DNA of 64,000 bases from positions 30,093 to 94,092 of the forward strand of contig JBBCJR010000009.1 of assembly GCA_037190805.1 (NCBI GenBank), written 5' to 3'. This DNA is from JBBCJR01 sp037190805. GTDB lineage: Bacteria > Pseudomonadota > Alphaproteobacteria > Sphingomonadales > Sphingomonadaceae. The translations under genes and the position numbers were made by a program. The notes under the pieces are model-generated. The model worked only from the letters and a program-made list of their open reading frames with translations, was not told where the DNA came from and searched no databases. Below, one piece after another: positions 1 to 9,373 of this stretch; the stretch's first letter is position 1, and each line of letters starts with the position of its first letter.

Positions 1-438
1 GATCGGCCGACTGTGCTGCGGAAAGGTCGGCAGATATTTTTGGATCGGAGCATCATAGTCCAACAAACCACGATCATGGAGTACGGCACCGGCCACGGCA
101 GTGATCGGTTTGGCGACACTACCGCTGCGGAATCGGGTGGCGGGCGTCACCGGCACCCCCTGCTCGACATCCGCGAGCCCGAAGCCTTCCGTCCACACCG
201 GCACACCATCGAGCGCGACCGCGACGGACGCTCCGGGAATGCCGATCTTTTCCATGTGGTCCAGGATGAGATCACGGCCGCTTTTGATCGCCGTTGCGCG
301 ACCGGGTGCAGTGACCACATTCGAATAAGGCGAGGCAGTACCGATCGCCCGCACAGCCGACGGCACCGATGCCGGCTGTGCCAGCGCCATCGACGGCAGG
401 CCCAAGGTCACGAGGAGCAGCGATTTCAACCTGATCAT
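1..438 (-). CDS. Serine hydrolase (beta-lactamase/class C family), 3' end cut by window edge
   Basis: Only the first 146 codons lie in the window; the gene continues past base 1. The protein begins with a Sec signal peptide (hydrophobic residues 6-18, ALA-Q cleavage near 20), so it is probably periplasmic. Residues 107-110 read SVAK, the SxxK motif holding the nucleophilic serine of the class C beta-lactamase/esterase/DD-peptidase fold, preceded by a typical GIPGASVAV strand. The YxN motif and the C-terminal part are outside the window. It diverges from the secreted amidohydrolase at 664. The 225-bp gap between them (439-663) must hold both promoters, but I see no clear operator there. The substrate cannot be told from the sequence; esterase, amidase or peptidase activity are all possible. 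Confidence 0.85.
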   Translation of the reverse strand, partial: MIRLKSLLLVTLGLPSMALAQPASVPSAVRAIGTASPYSNVVTAPGRATAIKSGRDLILDHMEKIGIPGASVAVALDGVPVWTEGFGLADVEQGVPVTPATRFRSGSVAKPITAVAGAVLHDRGLLDYDAPIQKYLPTFPQHSRPI

Positions 439-663
439 GTCATCCCCCATCAAGGCGCCGGCCGGCCATTCCTCTGGCGCTCTCGTATCTCTCGGAACGG
501 CGATTAGCCGTCACCCTCTATCGCCCGATGTCACGACGCAAGCCGATAATTGCTGTCTTCTTGCGAGCCTGGACCGGCCTGACGTTCTGCCGGGGCTCCT
601 TGCCATCGATCAGACCTTATGCTCCGCTAGCGCTTCAGAAAAAACAGGATGGGAAGATCAAAT

Positions 664-1938
664 ATGAGGCGGATATCCGGGGGACTGATCGCGGCTTGCC
701 TGTCCATTCTTCTGGCTGGTACGGCAACGGCGGAGACCACAGCTTTCATCGGCGCGACACTGATCGACGGCACCGGCCAGCCGCCAGTGGCGAACACTGT
801 GATCGTCGCCACCAATGGCCGCATCGCGGCCGTGGGTCGACAGTCGGATATCATCATCCCCGATGACGCGACCCGCATCGACGTCGCTGGCAAGGTCGTC
901 ATGCCCGGCATCATCAATGCCCATGGCCACCTGTTCTTCGCCCGGACATCGACCGTGCCGCCCGCCACCCAGCTCGGCGATCAGCTGGCCCTCTACGCCC
1001 GCTATGGCGTCACCACGGTCCAGAGCCTCGGCGACGACGGGGCGGAAAGCGTCAAGCTGCGCGACGCGCTCCGCCAGGCGCCCGGTCAAGGGGGAATGGC
1101 CCGGCTGCTCGTGTCGGGGCCGGTGCTGAACGCACGCTCCGCCGCCGACGGAAAGGCCACTGTCAGCGCCACCGCCGCGCAACGCGTCGACATTATCAAG
1201 ATCAGACTGGAGGGCGCCGTCGACGCTCCCATCCGCCAGCCGGCCGTCTATGGCGCCATGATCGACCAGGCCCACGCGGACGGACTGCGCCTCGCCGCCC
1301 ACATGTTCACAGCCGACGAGACGATGGGGCTGGTCCGCGCCGGCGCCGACATCCTGGCCCATAGCATCCGGGATCGCGATGCCGACCCGGCGTTGATCGC
1401 CGAGATCAAACGCCGCGGCGTGGGCTATATTCCGACCCTGACGCGTGATCTGTCGGTGTTCGTCTATGAAGCGCGGCCCGACTTTGTCGACGACCCCTTC
1501 TTTACCCGCGAAGCAAGCTACCGCGCGCCCCTGGCGGCCCTGCTGACCCCCGAGACCCAGGCGAAGGTGCGTGCCGATCCCGAAGCGCAGTCAATCAAGC
1601 CGGCGCTTGCCCAGGCCAAGCGTAATCTGAAGCTGCTGTCCGATGCCGGCGTCACAATCGCCATGGGCAGCGACACGGGCGCCCCGACCGGCCGCTGGCA
1701 GGGCTATTTCGAGCATCTTGAGCTGGAAATGATGGTCGATGCAGGTCTCACCCCGATGCAGGCGCTCGTCGCCGCGACCGGAGACGCGGCGCGGGTGCTG
1801 CGAATTGACGACCGGCTCGGCACGATCCAGCCGGGACGGGAGGCCGACCTATTGATCCTGGGGGCAGATCCCCTGCTGGACATCCGCAACACACGCAGCC
1901 TGGAACAAGTCTGGATCGCGGGCCGGCGTATCGATTGA
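664..1938 (+). CDS. Secreted metal-dependent amidohydrolase
   Basis: Amidohydrolase-superfamily protein of 424 residues. An N-terminal signal peptide (about residues 1-23, ending TATA-E) places it in the periplasm. The MPGIINAHGHL segment near residue 85 carries the HxH metal-binding motif, LAAHMF and ILAHS supply the later histidines, and MGSDTGAP supplies the catalytic aspartate. The ending PGREADLLILGADPLLDIRNT is the usual final beta-sandwich of imidazolonepropionase-like amidohydrolases. An in-frame ATG lies 15 bp upstream, but the start at 664 has a GGGAAG ribosome site at good distance and begins directly at the signal peptide. Substrates of this group include cyclic amides and acyl-amino acids; the specific one is unknown. 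Confidence 0.85.
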   Translation: MRRISGGLIAACLSILLAGTATAETTAFIGATLIDGTGQPPVANTVIVATNGRIAAVGRQSDIIIPDDATRIDVAGKVVMPGIINAHGHLFFARTSTVPPATQLGDQLALYARYGVTTVQSLGDDGAESVKLRDALRQAPGQGGMARLLVSGPVLNARSAADGKATVSATAAQRVDIIKIRLEGAVDAPIRQPAVYGAMIDQAHADGLRLAAHMFTADETMGLVRAGADILAHSIRDRDADPALIAEIKRRGVGYIPTLTRDLSVFVYEARPDFVDDPFFTREASYRAPLAALLTPETQAKVRADPEAQSIKPALAQAKRNLKLLSDAGVTIAMGSDTGAPTGRWQGYFEHLELEMMVDAGLTPMQALVAATGDAARVLRIDDRLGTIQPGREADLLILGADPLLDIRNTRSLEQVWIAGRRID

Positions 1939-2094
1939 CGGCGTCAGACCGGGATATTTCGCGAATACACCCTCGAGCTCAGCCAAGCATGGCCTTCCGG
2001 ATCGGCGTTGCGAGGCAGGCGGCAATGCGCTGTCGCATCCTGTGCCTGGCGCAGCTATCCTCCTCCTTTTCGCGGCAGCAAGAGGAGTGGCTGA

Positions 2095-2397
2095 GTGGCG
2101 ATCACGGGGAAACTGGCACGGGCAGCACGGGCGCTTGTGGAATGGCCGCGCGACCATGTCGCCGGACGGGCGGGGATCACCGAACCGTCGCTGAGCGATT
2201 TCGAGACAGGGCGCCATGATCTCGACAGTGATGCAAAACGTCGTCTCCGTCAGGTTCTGGAAGAAGGCGGCGCGGTGTTCCTTGCGGAGGACCGCATGGG
2301 CGGGGCCGGAGTCCGGCTCAAGTTCACCGTCAAGGACGTGAAAGCGATCAACCGGATGGAAGGCGAAGGCGGCCCCGTTGGCAGCGACGATGTCTGA
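2095..2397 (+). CDS. Small XRE-type helix-turn-helix protein
   Basis: A 100-residue protein starting with GTG after an AGAGGAG ribosome site. Residues 5-50 form a degenerate Cro/C1-type helix-turn-helix (LARAARALVEW, VAGRAGITEPSLSDFE). The C-terminal half (VLEEGGAVFL followed by GAGVRLKF) is the conserved tail of a family of short XRE-like regulators common in alphaproteobacteria. These proteins are usually orphan and their targets are unknown. It stands alone between an amidohydrolase and a small basic protein, with 156 bp upstream in which I see no other gene. Confidence 0.75.
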   Translation: MAITGKLARAARALVEWPRDHVAGRAGITEPSLSDFETGRHDLDSDAKRRLRQVLEEGGAVFLAEDRMGGAGVRLKFTVKDVKAINRMEGEGGPVGSDDV

Positions 2398-2557
2398 CTC
2401 ATCCGCCATTTCAGGCACTTGAAGGCGAACTGACCGACTGGGCTCCTGGACCGTCCGCAAGCCTCCGTCCCTCTTTCACCTCGCGCCCCCGCAGCTGGCG
2501 GGATACCGTCGTCGGCTCGATCGTTTGAAGATGGTGGGGGGCTTCAGGAGATGCGCC

Positions 2558-2854
2558 ATGCCCCGCGGAGACAAGTCGAGCTACACCGACAAACAGAAGC
2601 GCAAGGCCGCGCATATCGAGGCAGGCTATGAGGAGCGTGGCGTCAGCCATAAGGAGGCCGAGCGCCGTGCATGGGCGACCGTGAACAAGGACTCCGGTGG
2701 AGGCAACAAATCCGGCTCGGGGCGGGGCAAAGCGGAGAGCCATGCCGCCTCGCGCGCAAAGGGGCGCACCCAAGGCGCTAGCCAGAGCACTGAGAATCGG
2801 TCCGCGGCAGCCCGGAGGGGCTGGGAAACTCGCCGCAAACGCGCTGGCCTCTAA
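2558..2854 (+). CDS. Small basic 'plasmid stabilisation'-like protein
   Basis: A 98-residue, very hydrophilic, Lys/Arg/Ser/Gly-rich protein. The start MPRGDKSSYTDKQKRKA at 2558 follows a CAGGAG ribosome site by seven bases. The segment AHIEAGYEERGVSHKEAERRAWATVNK is the conserved core of a family often annotated as plasmid stabilisation protein in sphingomonads. The remainder is low-complexity and probably disordered, ending in a basic SAAARRGWETRRKRA helix. The family's biochemical role is not established and a toxin or partition function should not be assumed. It overlaps the 3' end of the convergent threonine-synthase-like gene by four bases. Confidence 0.7.
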   Translation: MPRGDKSSYTDKQKRKAAHIEAGYEERGVSHKEAERRAWATVNKDSGGGNKSGSGRGKAESHAASRAKGRTQGASQSTENRSAAARRGWETRRKRAGL

Positions 2855-4074
2855 AGCGTTGCGAGCTCAATAGGAGCGGTGCGGTCAAGCCAATTGTCGG
2901 CTGGAGGCATCGGGTATTTGAGGCCGGTGGCGCAGTTGAAGAGCACCACCCGCTCTTCCGCGTCGACGATGCCGTCGCGGACCGACTGCGTATATGCGGC
3001 AAGGGTGGCGCCGCCTTCTGGGCAGAGCAACAAGCCGTCACGCCGGGCACATTCATCCACGGCCGCCAGGATCGCCGGATCGCCGACCGCCAGCGCGCGT
3101 CCCTTTGATTCCCGCACCGCGCGCAGGATCAGAAAGTCTCCGACGGCCCGGGGCACGCGGATGCCCGCTGCGACGGTGCTGGCATTTTCCCAGCGCTCGG
3201 CATGTTCAACACCTGCATCGAACGCGCGGACGATCGGCGCGCAGCCGGACGCCTGTACCGCATACATGCGCGGGCGTTTGGAACCGATCCACCCGAGCCG
3301 CTCCAACTCGTCGAACGCCTTCCACATCCCGATGAGACCGGTCCCGCCGCCAGTCGGATAAAAGATGGCGTCGGGCAGCTCCCACCCCAGCTGCGCGGCC
3401 AACTCCAGCCCCATCGTCTTCTTGCCCTCGATCCGATAGGGCTCTTTCAACGTCGAGAAATCGAACCAGCGACCTTCGGCCGCGCCTTGGCTGACAATCG
3501 CTCCGCATTCGTCGATCTGGCCGTTAACGCGCCAAACGCGCGCGCCTTGCTGGGCGATCTCACGCACATTCACTTCCGGTGTCTCTTCCGGACAGAGAAT
3601 TACGGTCTCGATGCCGCAGCGGGCCGCATAAGCGGCCAGCGCGGCGCCGGCATTGCCGTTGGTTGGCATCGCAATACGCGTGACACCAAGCTCGCGCGCC
3701 ATCGCAACGGCCATTACCAGGCCCCGCGCCTTAAACGATCCTGTCGGCAGCCGCCCTTCGTCCTTGACCAGAACATTGCCTCTCCCCGAGTGCGGGATAG
3801 GGATCAGCGGTGTTTCGATCTCTCCTAGTGAAACGATACTCTCGGTTCGTCTGACGGGCAGAAGTTCGCGCCAGCGCCAGAGATCGGTCTCGCGAGCGGT
3901 GAGCGTGTCACGAGAGATCGCCTGTCCGATGCCGGCCAGATCATAGCGTACAAGCAATGGCCGCCCGGCACGCGACAGACCATGGAGACGGTCGGCTTCA
4001 TAACGTTCGCCGGTCAACGAGCATTCGAGATGCGAAACAAAGGTGGGGCGATCTTCGGTCAAATTGAGGTTCAT
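2851..4074 (-). CDS. Threonine synthase-like PLP-dependent lyase
   Basis: A 407-residue fold-type II pyridoxal-phosphate enzyme of the threonine synthase/threonine dehydratase group. The PLP lysine is K115 in GSFKARG. PTNGNAGAA is the phosphate/substrate loop and PTGGGTGLIGMWKA is the glycine-rich PLP-phosphate loop. The N-terminal LECSLTGERYEAD resembles the Cys-containing N-terminus of archaeal-type (class II) threonine synthases. ATG at 4074 follows an AGAGGACG ribosome site. Threonine synthase turns O-phosphohomoserine into threonine, but no hom or thrB gene is nearby. It may therefore be a second copy or act on a related substrate, so no symbol is assigned. The FAD enzyme gene ends 77 bp upstream on the same strand. 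Confidence 0.8.
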   Translation of the reverse strand: MNLNLTEDRPTFVSHLECSLTGERYEADRLHGLSRAGRPLLVRYDLAGIGQAISRDTLTARETDLWRWRELLPVRRTESIVSLGEIETPLIPIPHSGRGNVLVKDEGRLPTGSFKARGLVMAVAMARELGVTRIAMPTNGNAGAALAAYAARCGIETVILCPEETPEVNVREIAQQGARVWRVNGQIDECGAIVSQGAAEGRWFDFSTLKEPYRIEGKKTMGLELAAQLGWELPDAIFYPTGGGTGLIGMWKAFDELERLGWIGSKRPRMYAVQASGCAPIVRAFDAGVEHAERWENASTVAAGIRVPRAVGDFLILRAVRESKGRALAVGDPAILAAVDECARRDGLLLCPEGGATLAAYTQSVRDGIVDAEERVVLFNCATGLKYPMPPADNWLDRTAPIELATL

Positions 4075-4151
4075 GATCGTCCTCTTTTCAGGAGCCTAGG
4101 TTTTCGGCCAATTTTACCGCCCGCCAGACATTATTCACGACGCGCTTATGG

Positions 4152-5567
4152 TCAAAGCCCCTCGCCTGTAACCCAGTGGGCGTTGGCAAGGCGGCGAGCC
4201 AACGACCAGGTCTGATGCCGCAGATCCGGGACCGCGACGATTTCCCAGAGCCCGCTGCGCGTCATTGGCCCGATCGCCAGCAACTCCTCTTGCGGCCGGC
4301 CCCATGCGTCGATCACCCGCGCTTGAGAATCGAGGTCGAGACCAAGTCGCAGCTTGTCGGGTCGAATATGCTTTGAAGCCAACAGATTGCGAAGCAGAGG
4401 TTCGTTGGAACGCAACAGGTCTCCCTGCGGACCGGTGCAGTTGACAATCCTCCGGAAGCGATCCGTGTAAAAAGTGTCTGTGCCGCGTATTCGCCACTGG
4501 ATTTCCGCCGCTGCACCGACTGCCCGGGCACCACAGATCTTCCCTGCCGCGAAGTGAAGCTTCCCATCTGACACCATGTGAGCGATGCGCGCGGCTACTT
4601 GCGGTGCCAAGCGATGGCGATGCACGTCCCAATAGGGACGCAAATGACGCAGGAAGCGCTCGCGGACCTTCTGGGGCGCAGCCGCCCACATCATCTGGGT
4701 CATCGGGCGCAGCTCGTCGACCGCAGCCCGCCAGCCCAATCCTTCAGCGCGACGACGGACCGAGCGAACCAGATCCGGCAGAGCGGTCGGGGGACGATCG
4801 GTAAGCTCGACTGGTGGCGGGGTCGCGGGGTCATGGGTTCGAGGTGCAAGCCCTCTTCGCGACAAGGCTATGATTTTGCCTGTAAACCCTTGCTCATTCA
4901 GCAACAGCGCCGCGTCCACTGACGTTAGCCCGGTCCCGATCAACAGGACGGAATCGGCAGGGGTGAGACCTTTTGCCAAGTCCCCAGCCCAGGGATCTGG
5001 AGCATAGCAGCCTGACGGGAGCGCTGCTTCATCCAGTTCTGGCGGGGCATGTGGTGGAAGGTTGCCCAGCGCAAGCACGATGCGATCGGCTGTCACTGTC
5101 CCGCCCCCGGCAAGCTGGATTGTCGCCCGGCCAGAGGAAGACCAGGCCACATCGACGGCATCGCCCTGCACGATCCGAATTCGATCTCTGCCGTTTCTGA
5201 CAGCCTCGGCCAGCAAGTCGGCCAGATAATGACCGTAGAGCCCCCGCGGCACGAAGCTGTCCGCATTGCCCCCGCCATGTTCAGCAAGCCAACGGACGAA
5301 ATGATCTGGATCGTCGGGAAAGGCGCTCATATTGCCGGCGCGGACGTTAAGAAGGTGGCTGAGATGAGCAGCGCTATACGCCACGCCCCGCGCCAGCTGA
5401 TGGTCATGTCTTTCAATCAGGATCGCGCGCGGACCTTCATGCCGAAGCAGGTTGATCGCCTGCAACACGCCGCTGAAACCGCCGCCGATAATCGCCACAT
5501 CCTGCGGCTGCACCACCGTGGCAGGGCGCGTCAAATCCAAGCTTTCGGTTCCCGAGGCCCTTAACAT
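4152..5567 (-). CDS. FAD/NAD(P)-binding oxidoreductase (NAD_binding_9 family)
   Basis: A 471-residue flavoprotein. Residues 22-60 (VAIIGGGFSGVLQAINLL) form the GxGxxG Rossmann fold for FAD. GVAYSAAHLSHLLNVRAGNMSAFPDDPDHFVRWL is the signature of the FAD-NAD(P)-binding family found in HI0933-like and siderophore/amino-acid oxygenase-related proteins. A second dinucleotide fold (VLLIGTGLTSVDAALLL) lies near residue 205. ATG at 5567 follows AGGGA; an upstream TTG at 5585 is less likely. A perfect GGTCAA-ATC-TTGACC palindrome lies 24 bp upstream of the start. It is probably cotranscribed with the downstream threonine-synthase-like gene. The substrate is unknown. Confidence 0.75.
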   Translation of the reverse strand: MLRASGTESLDLTRPATVVQPQDVAIIGGGFSGVLQAINLLRHEGPRAILIERHDHQLARGVAYSAAHLSHLLNVRAGNMSAFPDDPDHFVRWLAEHGGGNADSFVPRGLYGHYLADLLAEAVRNGRDRIRIVQGDAVDVAWSSSGRATIQLAGGGTVTADRIVLALGNLPPHAPPELDEAALPSGCYAPDPWAGDLAKGLTPADSVLLIGTGLTSVDAALLLNEQGFTGKIIALSRRGLAPRTHDPATPPPVELTDRPPTALPDLVRSVRRRAEGLGWRAAVDELRPMTQMMWAAAPQKVRERFLRHLRPYWDVHRHRLAPQVAARIAHMVSDGKLHFAAGKICGARAVGAAAEIQWRIRGTDTFYTDRFRRIVNCTGPQGDLLRSNEPLLRNLLASKHIRPDKLRLGLDLDSQARVIDAWGRPQEELLAIGPMTRSGLWEIVAVPDLRHQTWSLARRLANAHWVTGEGL

Positions 5568-5590
5568 CTTCGATCCCTGAACCAAGTTTA

Positions 5591-5605
5591 GGTCAAATCT
5601 TGACC
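5591..5605. promoter_or_regulatory. Palindrome upstream of the FAD enzyme gene (candidate operator)
   Basis: GGTCAA-ATC-TTGACC is a perfect 6-3-6 inverted repeat located 24 bp before the ATG at 5567, where a repressor could cover the promoter. No regulator gene of known specificity is adjacent, so the binding protein is unknown. Confidence 0.4.
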
Positions 5606-5661
5606 AAGACCGACAGCTATCATTGCCATCAGCTGCTGCTCAACCCCGACCACGAGTCAGC

Positions 5662-5770
5662 CTGAGAATTCTCCGCAATGCTGGCGACAACATAGGCAGA
5701 AGCCAGGCCTCAGACCGCAGAGGCCTAACAACACCCTCTGGAAACGACGCGCAATTGCGCCATTCCTGCT
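5662..5770 (+). repeat. 109-bp imperfect direct repeat, left copy
   Basis: This stretch matches 14101-14209 without gaps over 109 bases; I count 93 identical positions. Both copies are in the same orientation and start with the palindrome CTGAGAATTCTC (one base changed at the end of the other copy). They share the block GGAAACGACGCGCAATTGCG and end CATTCCTGCT. The copy lies in the 409-bp gap between the FAD gene (start 5567) and the FadB-like gene (end 5977). The rest of that gap (5771-5976) is AT-richer, has small repeats such as CAGTACTCGTCAGTAC, and holds no gene I can support. Confidence 0.8.
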
Positions 5771-5976
5771 ACAGGAGGCAGATCACGGGCTGCATCTCCT
5801 TTGGGGGACTACCGAGCGACGGGATAGATTGTAGGTAGAAGCACGTTTCCGAAAGCTCGAGGCAGGTTAAACCTTTACAAGGCTGATTTTGATTTTTGAA
5901 AGGTACGAGTATAATAACAGTAAATGATTCAGTACTCGTCAGTACTTTCCAGAAATCTTCCCCCAAAATGATTAGG

Positions 5977-8007
5977 TCATATATCGAGACGTTCGCCCGC
6001 CTCGGCCCGATCAACAAGCAGAGATGACAAGGTAAAATCTGGCCTTAGCCGATCCTGATAGGTCCTTAGCGCTTCGACAATAGTCATGAGGCCGATCTGG
6101 TTGGCCCAAAACATGGGACCTCCGGTGTAACGTGGCCACCCATAACCGTTCAGCCATACGACATCGATGTCAGACGCTCGTTGGGCGATGCCTTCCTCCA
6201 AAATCTTCGCGCCTTCATTGACCATCGTGTAGAGCGTTCGCACGACGATTTCCTGACCGTCGATCGCTCGTGGAATGTACCCAGCGCTGTCACGGAACTC
6301 ATCGATAATCCGCGCGACGACAGGCGACGACGACCGTTGCCGTTTATCGTCATAGTCGTAGAATCCGGCTTTTACCTTCTGTCCCCAGCGCTCCTGCGCA
6401 CATAGCGCCTCGCGGATCGTCTCAACGCGATTGGAGTCGCGATGCCATCCGATGTCCACCCCAGCCAGGTCCGTCATCTGGAATGGCCCCATAGGCATGC
6501 CGAAATCGGCATGTACGCGGTCTATCTGCTCCGGTGTCGCCCCCTCCAATAGCAGTCGGGTTGCGTTTGTCTGGCGCGCGCTCAACATCCGGTTTCCGAT
6601 GAAGCCGTAACAAACTCTCGATACGACGGGCAGCTTGCCAATCTTTCGGGCAATATCCATTCCGGCCGCAAGCACGTCGGGGGTCGTCTTTGCTCCGCGC
6701 ACCACCTCCACCAATCGCATCACGTTCGCGGGCGAGAAGAAGTGAAGGCCCAGTACATCGCCAGGTCGGCATGTCGACGCAGCGATCTGATCGATGTCAA
6801 GATAAGAGGTATTGGACGCCAGGATCGCGCCCTGTTTGGCGATCCGATCGAGACGCCGAAATATCTCCTTCTTTACATCCATGTTCTCGTAGACTGCTTC
6901 TAAAATGAGGTCGCAGTCCTTGAGCGCTTCTAACTCCAGCGCCGTGCTTATCCGCGCCATTGCCTGCCCGACCTGCTCGGCCGTCAAACGTCCCTTGGCC
7001 GACAGCGCATCATAATTTTTACGTATGGTGCCAATGCCACGTTCCAAGGCCTCGGCATTCGTTTCGACGATGACCACCTGGAAATCGGTCGACAAGAAAT
7101 TCATCGCGATGCCGCCGCCCATGGTGCCAGCGCCAACAATACCGACCCTCTGGATAGCCCTCGGTCGAATATCCACAGGCAAACGATCAACCTTAGCTGC
7201 TGCACGCTCAGCAAAGAAGGCATGACGCAGCGCCTGCGACTGGCTTCCGTTCATCAACTCAACGAACAGAGCGCGCTCCTTTTGCTGCCCGGTGGCGAAA
7301 TCAAGCTCTGTCGCAGACTTCAGCGCCTCGATGCAGGCCAGCGGCGCAACCAGATCGCGAATCTTACGGCCATTAGCGGCCATATATCGCTCTATGGCGC
7401 CTGGATCCGCCTTAGCGGACATCTCGGATGTACGCCGCGCATTCGTCAAACTTTTAGCGAAATCGAGCACCTCCGTAGGCACCGACTGGTCGTCAACCAG
7501 TAAGTCGATGACCCCCAATTCTTTGCCGCGGGCTGCCGAAATTGCTTCGCCACCGATGATCATCTCCAGCGCATGCTCTATGCCGATCAGCCGTGGAAGG
7601 CGCTGCGTGCCACCTGCTCCAGGTAACAGGCCCAGTTTCACCTCGGGCAAACCCAGTTTGGCGCTGGGTGTCGCGACACGATAATGGCAAGCAAGTGCCA
7701 GTTCCAGACCACCGCCCAACGCCATTCCGTGAATGGCGGCGACCACCGGCTTGCCGCTGGCTTCAATCAGGTTGAGCAGGCCGGTGAGCGAGGGTTCGAC
7801 CATCGGCTTGCCAAATTCAGTAATGTCGGCACCGGCCGAAAATAGCTTGCCGGCACCGCGCAGAATCAGGGCCGCGACACCATCATCGGCCGCCGCATCC
7901 GTGATGGCGGCTCTCAGCCCCTGGCGAACAGGAGCCCCAAGCGCATTGACCGGGGGGTTGCTGATGACGATCTCCAGCACCTTCCCATGTTTATTGACTT
8001 CGATCAT
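5977..8007 (-). CDS. Bifunctional enoyl-CoA hydratase / 3-hydroxyacyl-CoA dehydrogenase (FadB-like)
   Basis: A 676-residue multifunctional beta-oxidation enzyme. Residues 1-190 are a crotonase domain (GAGKLFSAGADITEF, and GMALGGGLELALACHYRVA for the oxyanion hole). Residues from about 290 form the NAD-binding 3-hydroxyacyl-CoA dehydrogenase (RVGIVGAGTMGGGIAM; the catalytic His is in LGLHFFSPANVMRLVEVV), followed by two C-terminal dehydrogenase domains. The length fits FadJ/peroxisomal-type bifunctional enzymes. No thiolase gene lies nearby, so the cycle must be completed elsewhere. It is the most downstream gene of a minus-strand cluster with an MFS transporter, an acyl-CoA dehydrogenase and a CoA transferase, which suggests breakdown of an imported acid as its CoA ester. 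Confidence 0.9.
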   Translation of the reverse strand: MIEVNKHGKVLEIVISNPPVNALGAPVRQGLRAAITDAAADDGVAALILRGAGKLFSAGADITEFGKPMVEPSLTGLLNLIEASGKPVVAAIHGMALGGGLELALACHYRVATPSAKLGLPEVKLGLLPGAGGTQRLPRLIGIEHALEMIIGGEAISAARGKELGVIDLLVDDQSVPTEVLDFAKSLTNARRTSEMSAKADPGAIERYMAANGRKIRDLVAPLACIEALKSATELDFATGQQKERALFVELMNGSQSQALRHAFFAERAAAKVDRLPVDIRPRAIQRVGIVGAGTMGGGIAMNFLSTDFQVVIVETNAEALERGIGTIRKNYDALSAKGRLTAEQVGQAMARISTALELEALKDCDLILEAVYENMDVKKEIFRRLDRIAKQGAILASNTSYLDIDQIAASTCRPGDVLGLHFFSPANVMRLVEVVRGAKTTPDVLAAGMDIARKIGKLPVVSRVCYGFIGNRMLSARQTNATRLLLEGATPEQIDRVHADFGMPMGPFQMTDLAGVDIGWHRDSNRVETIREALCAQERWGQKVKAGFYDYDDKRQRSSSPVVARIIDEFRDSAGYIPRAIDGQEIVVRTLYTMVNEGAKILEEGIAQRASDIDVVWLNGYGWPRYTGGPMFWANQIGLMTIVEALRTYQDRLRPDFTLSSLLVDRAEAGERLDI

Positions 8008-8049
8008 CCATGCCTCTTCGGCCGTAATCTGATTGGTCGTCCGGTCGCG

Positions 8050-9312
8050 TCACTGGGTCTGGGGATCAAACTGCTTCTCGCGGATGAACAGCGCGGGCAC
8101 GACGCCCGAAAGGAAATAAGCGCCGCCCAAGACCAGGAAGCCCATTCCGATCGACCATTGACTGGCGAGATAGCCGATCGCGATGGGCGCGATCGCCGCG
8201 CCCGCACGACCGATATTATAGGCTCCCCCGACCGCCGTACCCCGATAACGAGCGGCAAAGCTTTCGGCCATGTAGGTGCCATTAACCGCATAAGGCATGC
8301 CATAGACGAAGCCGAACGCGATCATGCCCCACAGCATCCAGTCGGGATCTTCGTTGAGCACAACAAGTGGGAGGAAGATTGCGGTGCCGACGGCGCCGAT
8401 CACGAAAATCGCTTTTCGTCCCACGATGTCCGCTGCTGCGCCGGCCAGAATCTTGCCCAGGATCGCTGCAACATAGCCACCGATCAGAAAAACTGTCATC
8501 GCGCTCAGCGCCAGGCCCTTTTCCTTCTCGAGGTAGGACGGCAACCAGTTGGTCACACCATAATATCCGAACTGGAGGAGGCCCGCGGTAAGACACCAGA
8601 AGCTGAACGTCTTTCGCGTCGCTGGGTCTGTCAGGATAGCGCGATAAGCCCCCTTCTCTGCGGGTGGTTTTCCACCCCCCCTCTGGCTGGCGGCCAGCCT
8701 CGCCGCGCGGGCCTCTTGCCAGATGCGCGGCTCCGCGATGCTGCGTTGCATCAGGAACGCCAATCCCACCGGCAGGACGGCAATACCGAACAGATAGCGC
8801 CAGCCATAGGTCGGCAACAGCCATCCCGCCAACAGCGTTGCAACGATATAGCCGACCGACCAACCGCTTTGGAGCGCTCCCAAGACGGTGGTCCGGTATC
8901 GGGTGGGCACATATTCGGCCATCAAGATGCTGCAGGCGACGTAAAGACCGCCCAGACCGAGTGATGAAATGGTTCGGATAATCGCGAACTGCCAGTAATT
9001 TTGCACTAGCCCCAGAGCGCCCGTGCCGATGGAAAACAGCAGGATCGCCCAGCTGGCAGTCCTCACCCTTCCAAAGCGATCACACGCCCATCCGCCATAA
9101 ATCCCACCGATCGCCATTCCCACCAGCGTCAAGCTACCTAGGCTTCCCGCCTCGACGGAAGATAAATTAAAACTTTCGCTGATACGCGTCAGCCCGAATG
9201 ACAATAGCATCAGGTCCGCGCCATCGATAACGAAACCAAGAAAGCAGAAGACGAATACCAACATCCATCGCTTATCTGCCTCGGGATCATCCATCTTTCT
9301 GACCGCAGACAT
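8050..9312 (-). CDS. MFS transporter, aromatic acid:H+ symporter (AAHS) type
   Basis: A 420-residue inner-membrane transporter with about 12 hydrophobic segments. The first membrane segment contains DGADLMLLSFGL, equivalent to the DGxD motif that AAHS transporters such as PcaK and BenK need for substrate and proton coupling. GGIYGGWACDRFGRVR is the loop 2-3 MFS signature. I place the start at the ATG at 9312, preceded by GTGGAGA; an in-frame TTG at 9348 lies farther from its ribosome site. Genes on both sides encode acyl-CoA enzymes, so the substrate is probably an aromatic or dicarboxylic acid that is degraded as a CoA ester. This is inference from context. Confidence 0.8.
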   Translation of the reverse strand: MSAVRKMDDPEADKRWMLVFVFCFLGFVIDGADLMLLSFGLTRISESFNLSSVEAGSLGSLTLVGMAIGGIYGGWACDRFGRVRTASWAILLFSIGTGALGLVQNYWQFAIIRTISSLGLGGLYVACSILMAEYVPTRYRTTVLGALQSGWSVGYIVATLLAGWLLPTYGWRYLFGIAVLPVGLAFLMQRSIAEPRIWQEARAARLAASQRGGGKPPAEKGAYRAILTDPATRKTFSFWCLTAGLLQFGYYGVTNWLPSYLEKEKGLALSAMTVFLIGGYVAAILGKILAGAAADIVGRKAIFVIGAVGTAIFLPLVVLNEDPDWMLWGMIAFGFVYGMPYAVNGTYMAESFAARYRGTAVGGAYNIGRAGAAIAPIAIGYLASQWSIGMGFLVLGGAYFLSGVVPALFIREKQFDPQTQ

Positions 9313-9373
9313 TGCCGTCTCCACTTTTGCGTTATCGTTGACCTTCAACTGTAATATTTTATCTCCTAAATAT

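Noticed and set aside
2851..4074. Assignment as the housekeeping thrC
   Set aside because: Family motifs fit, but there is no hom/thrB context and related PLP lyases look alike, so only a general call is made.
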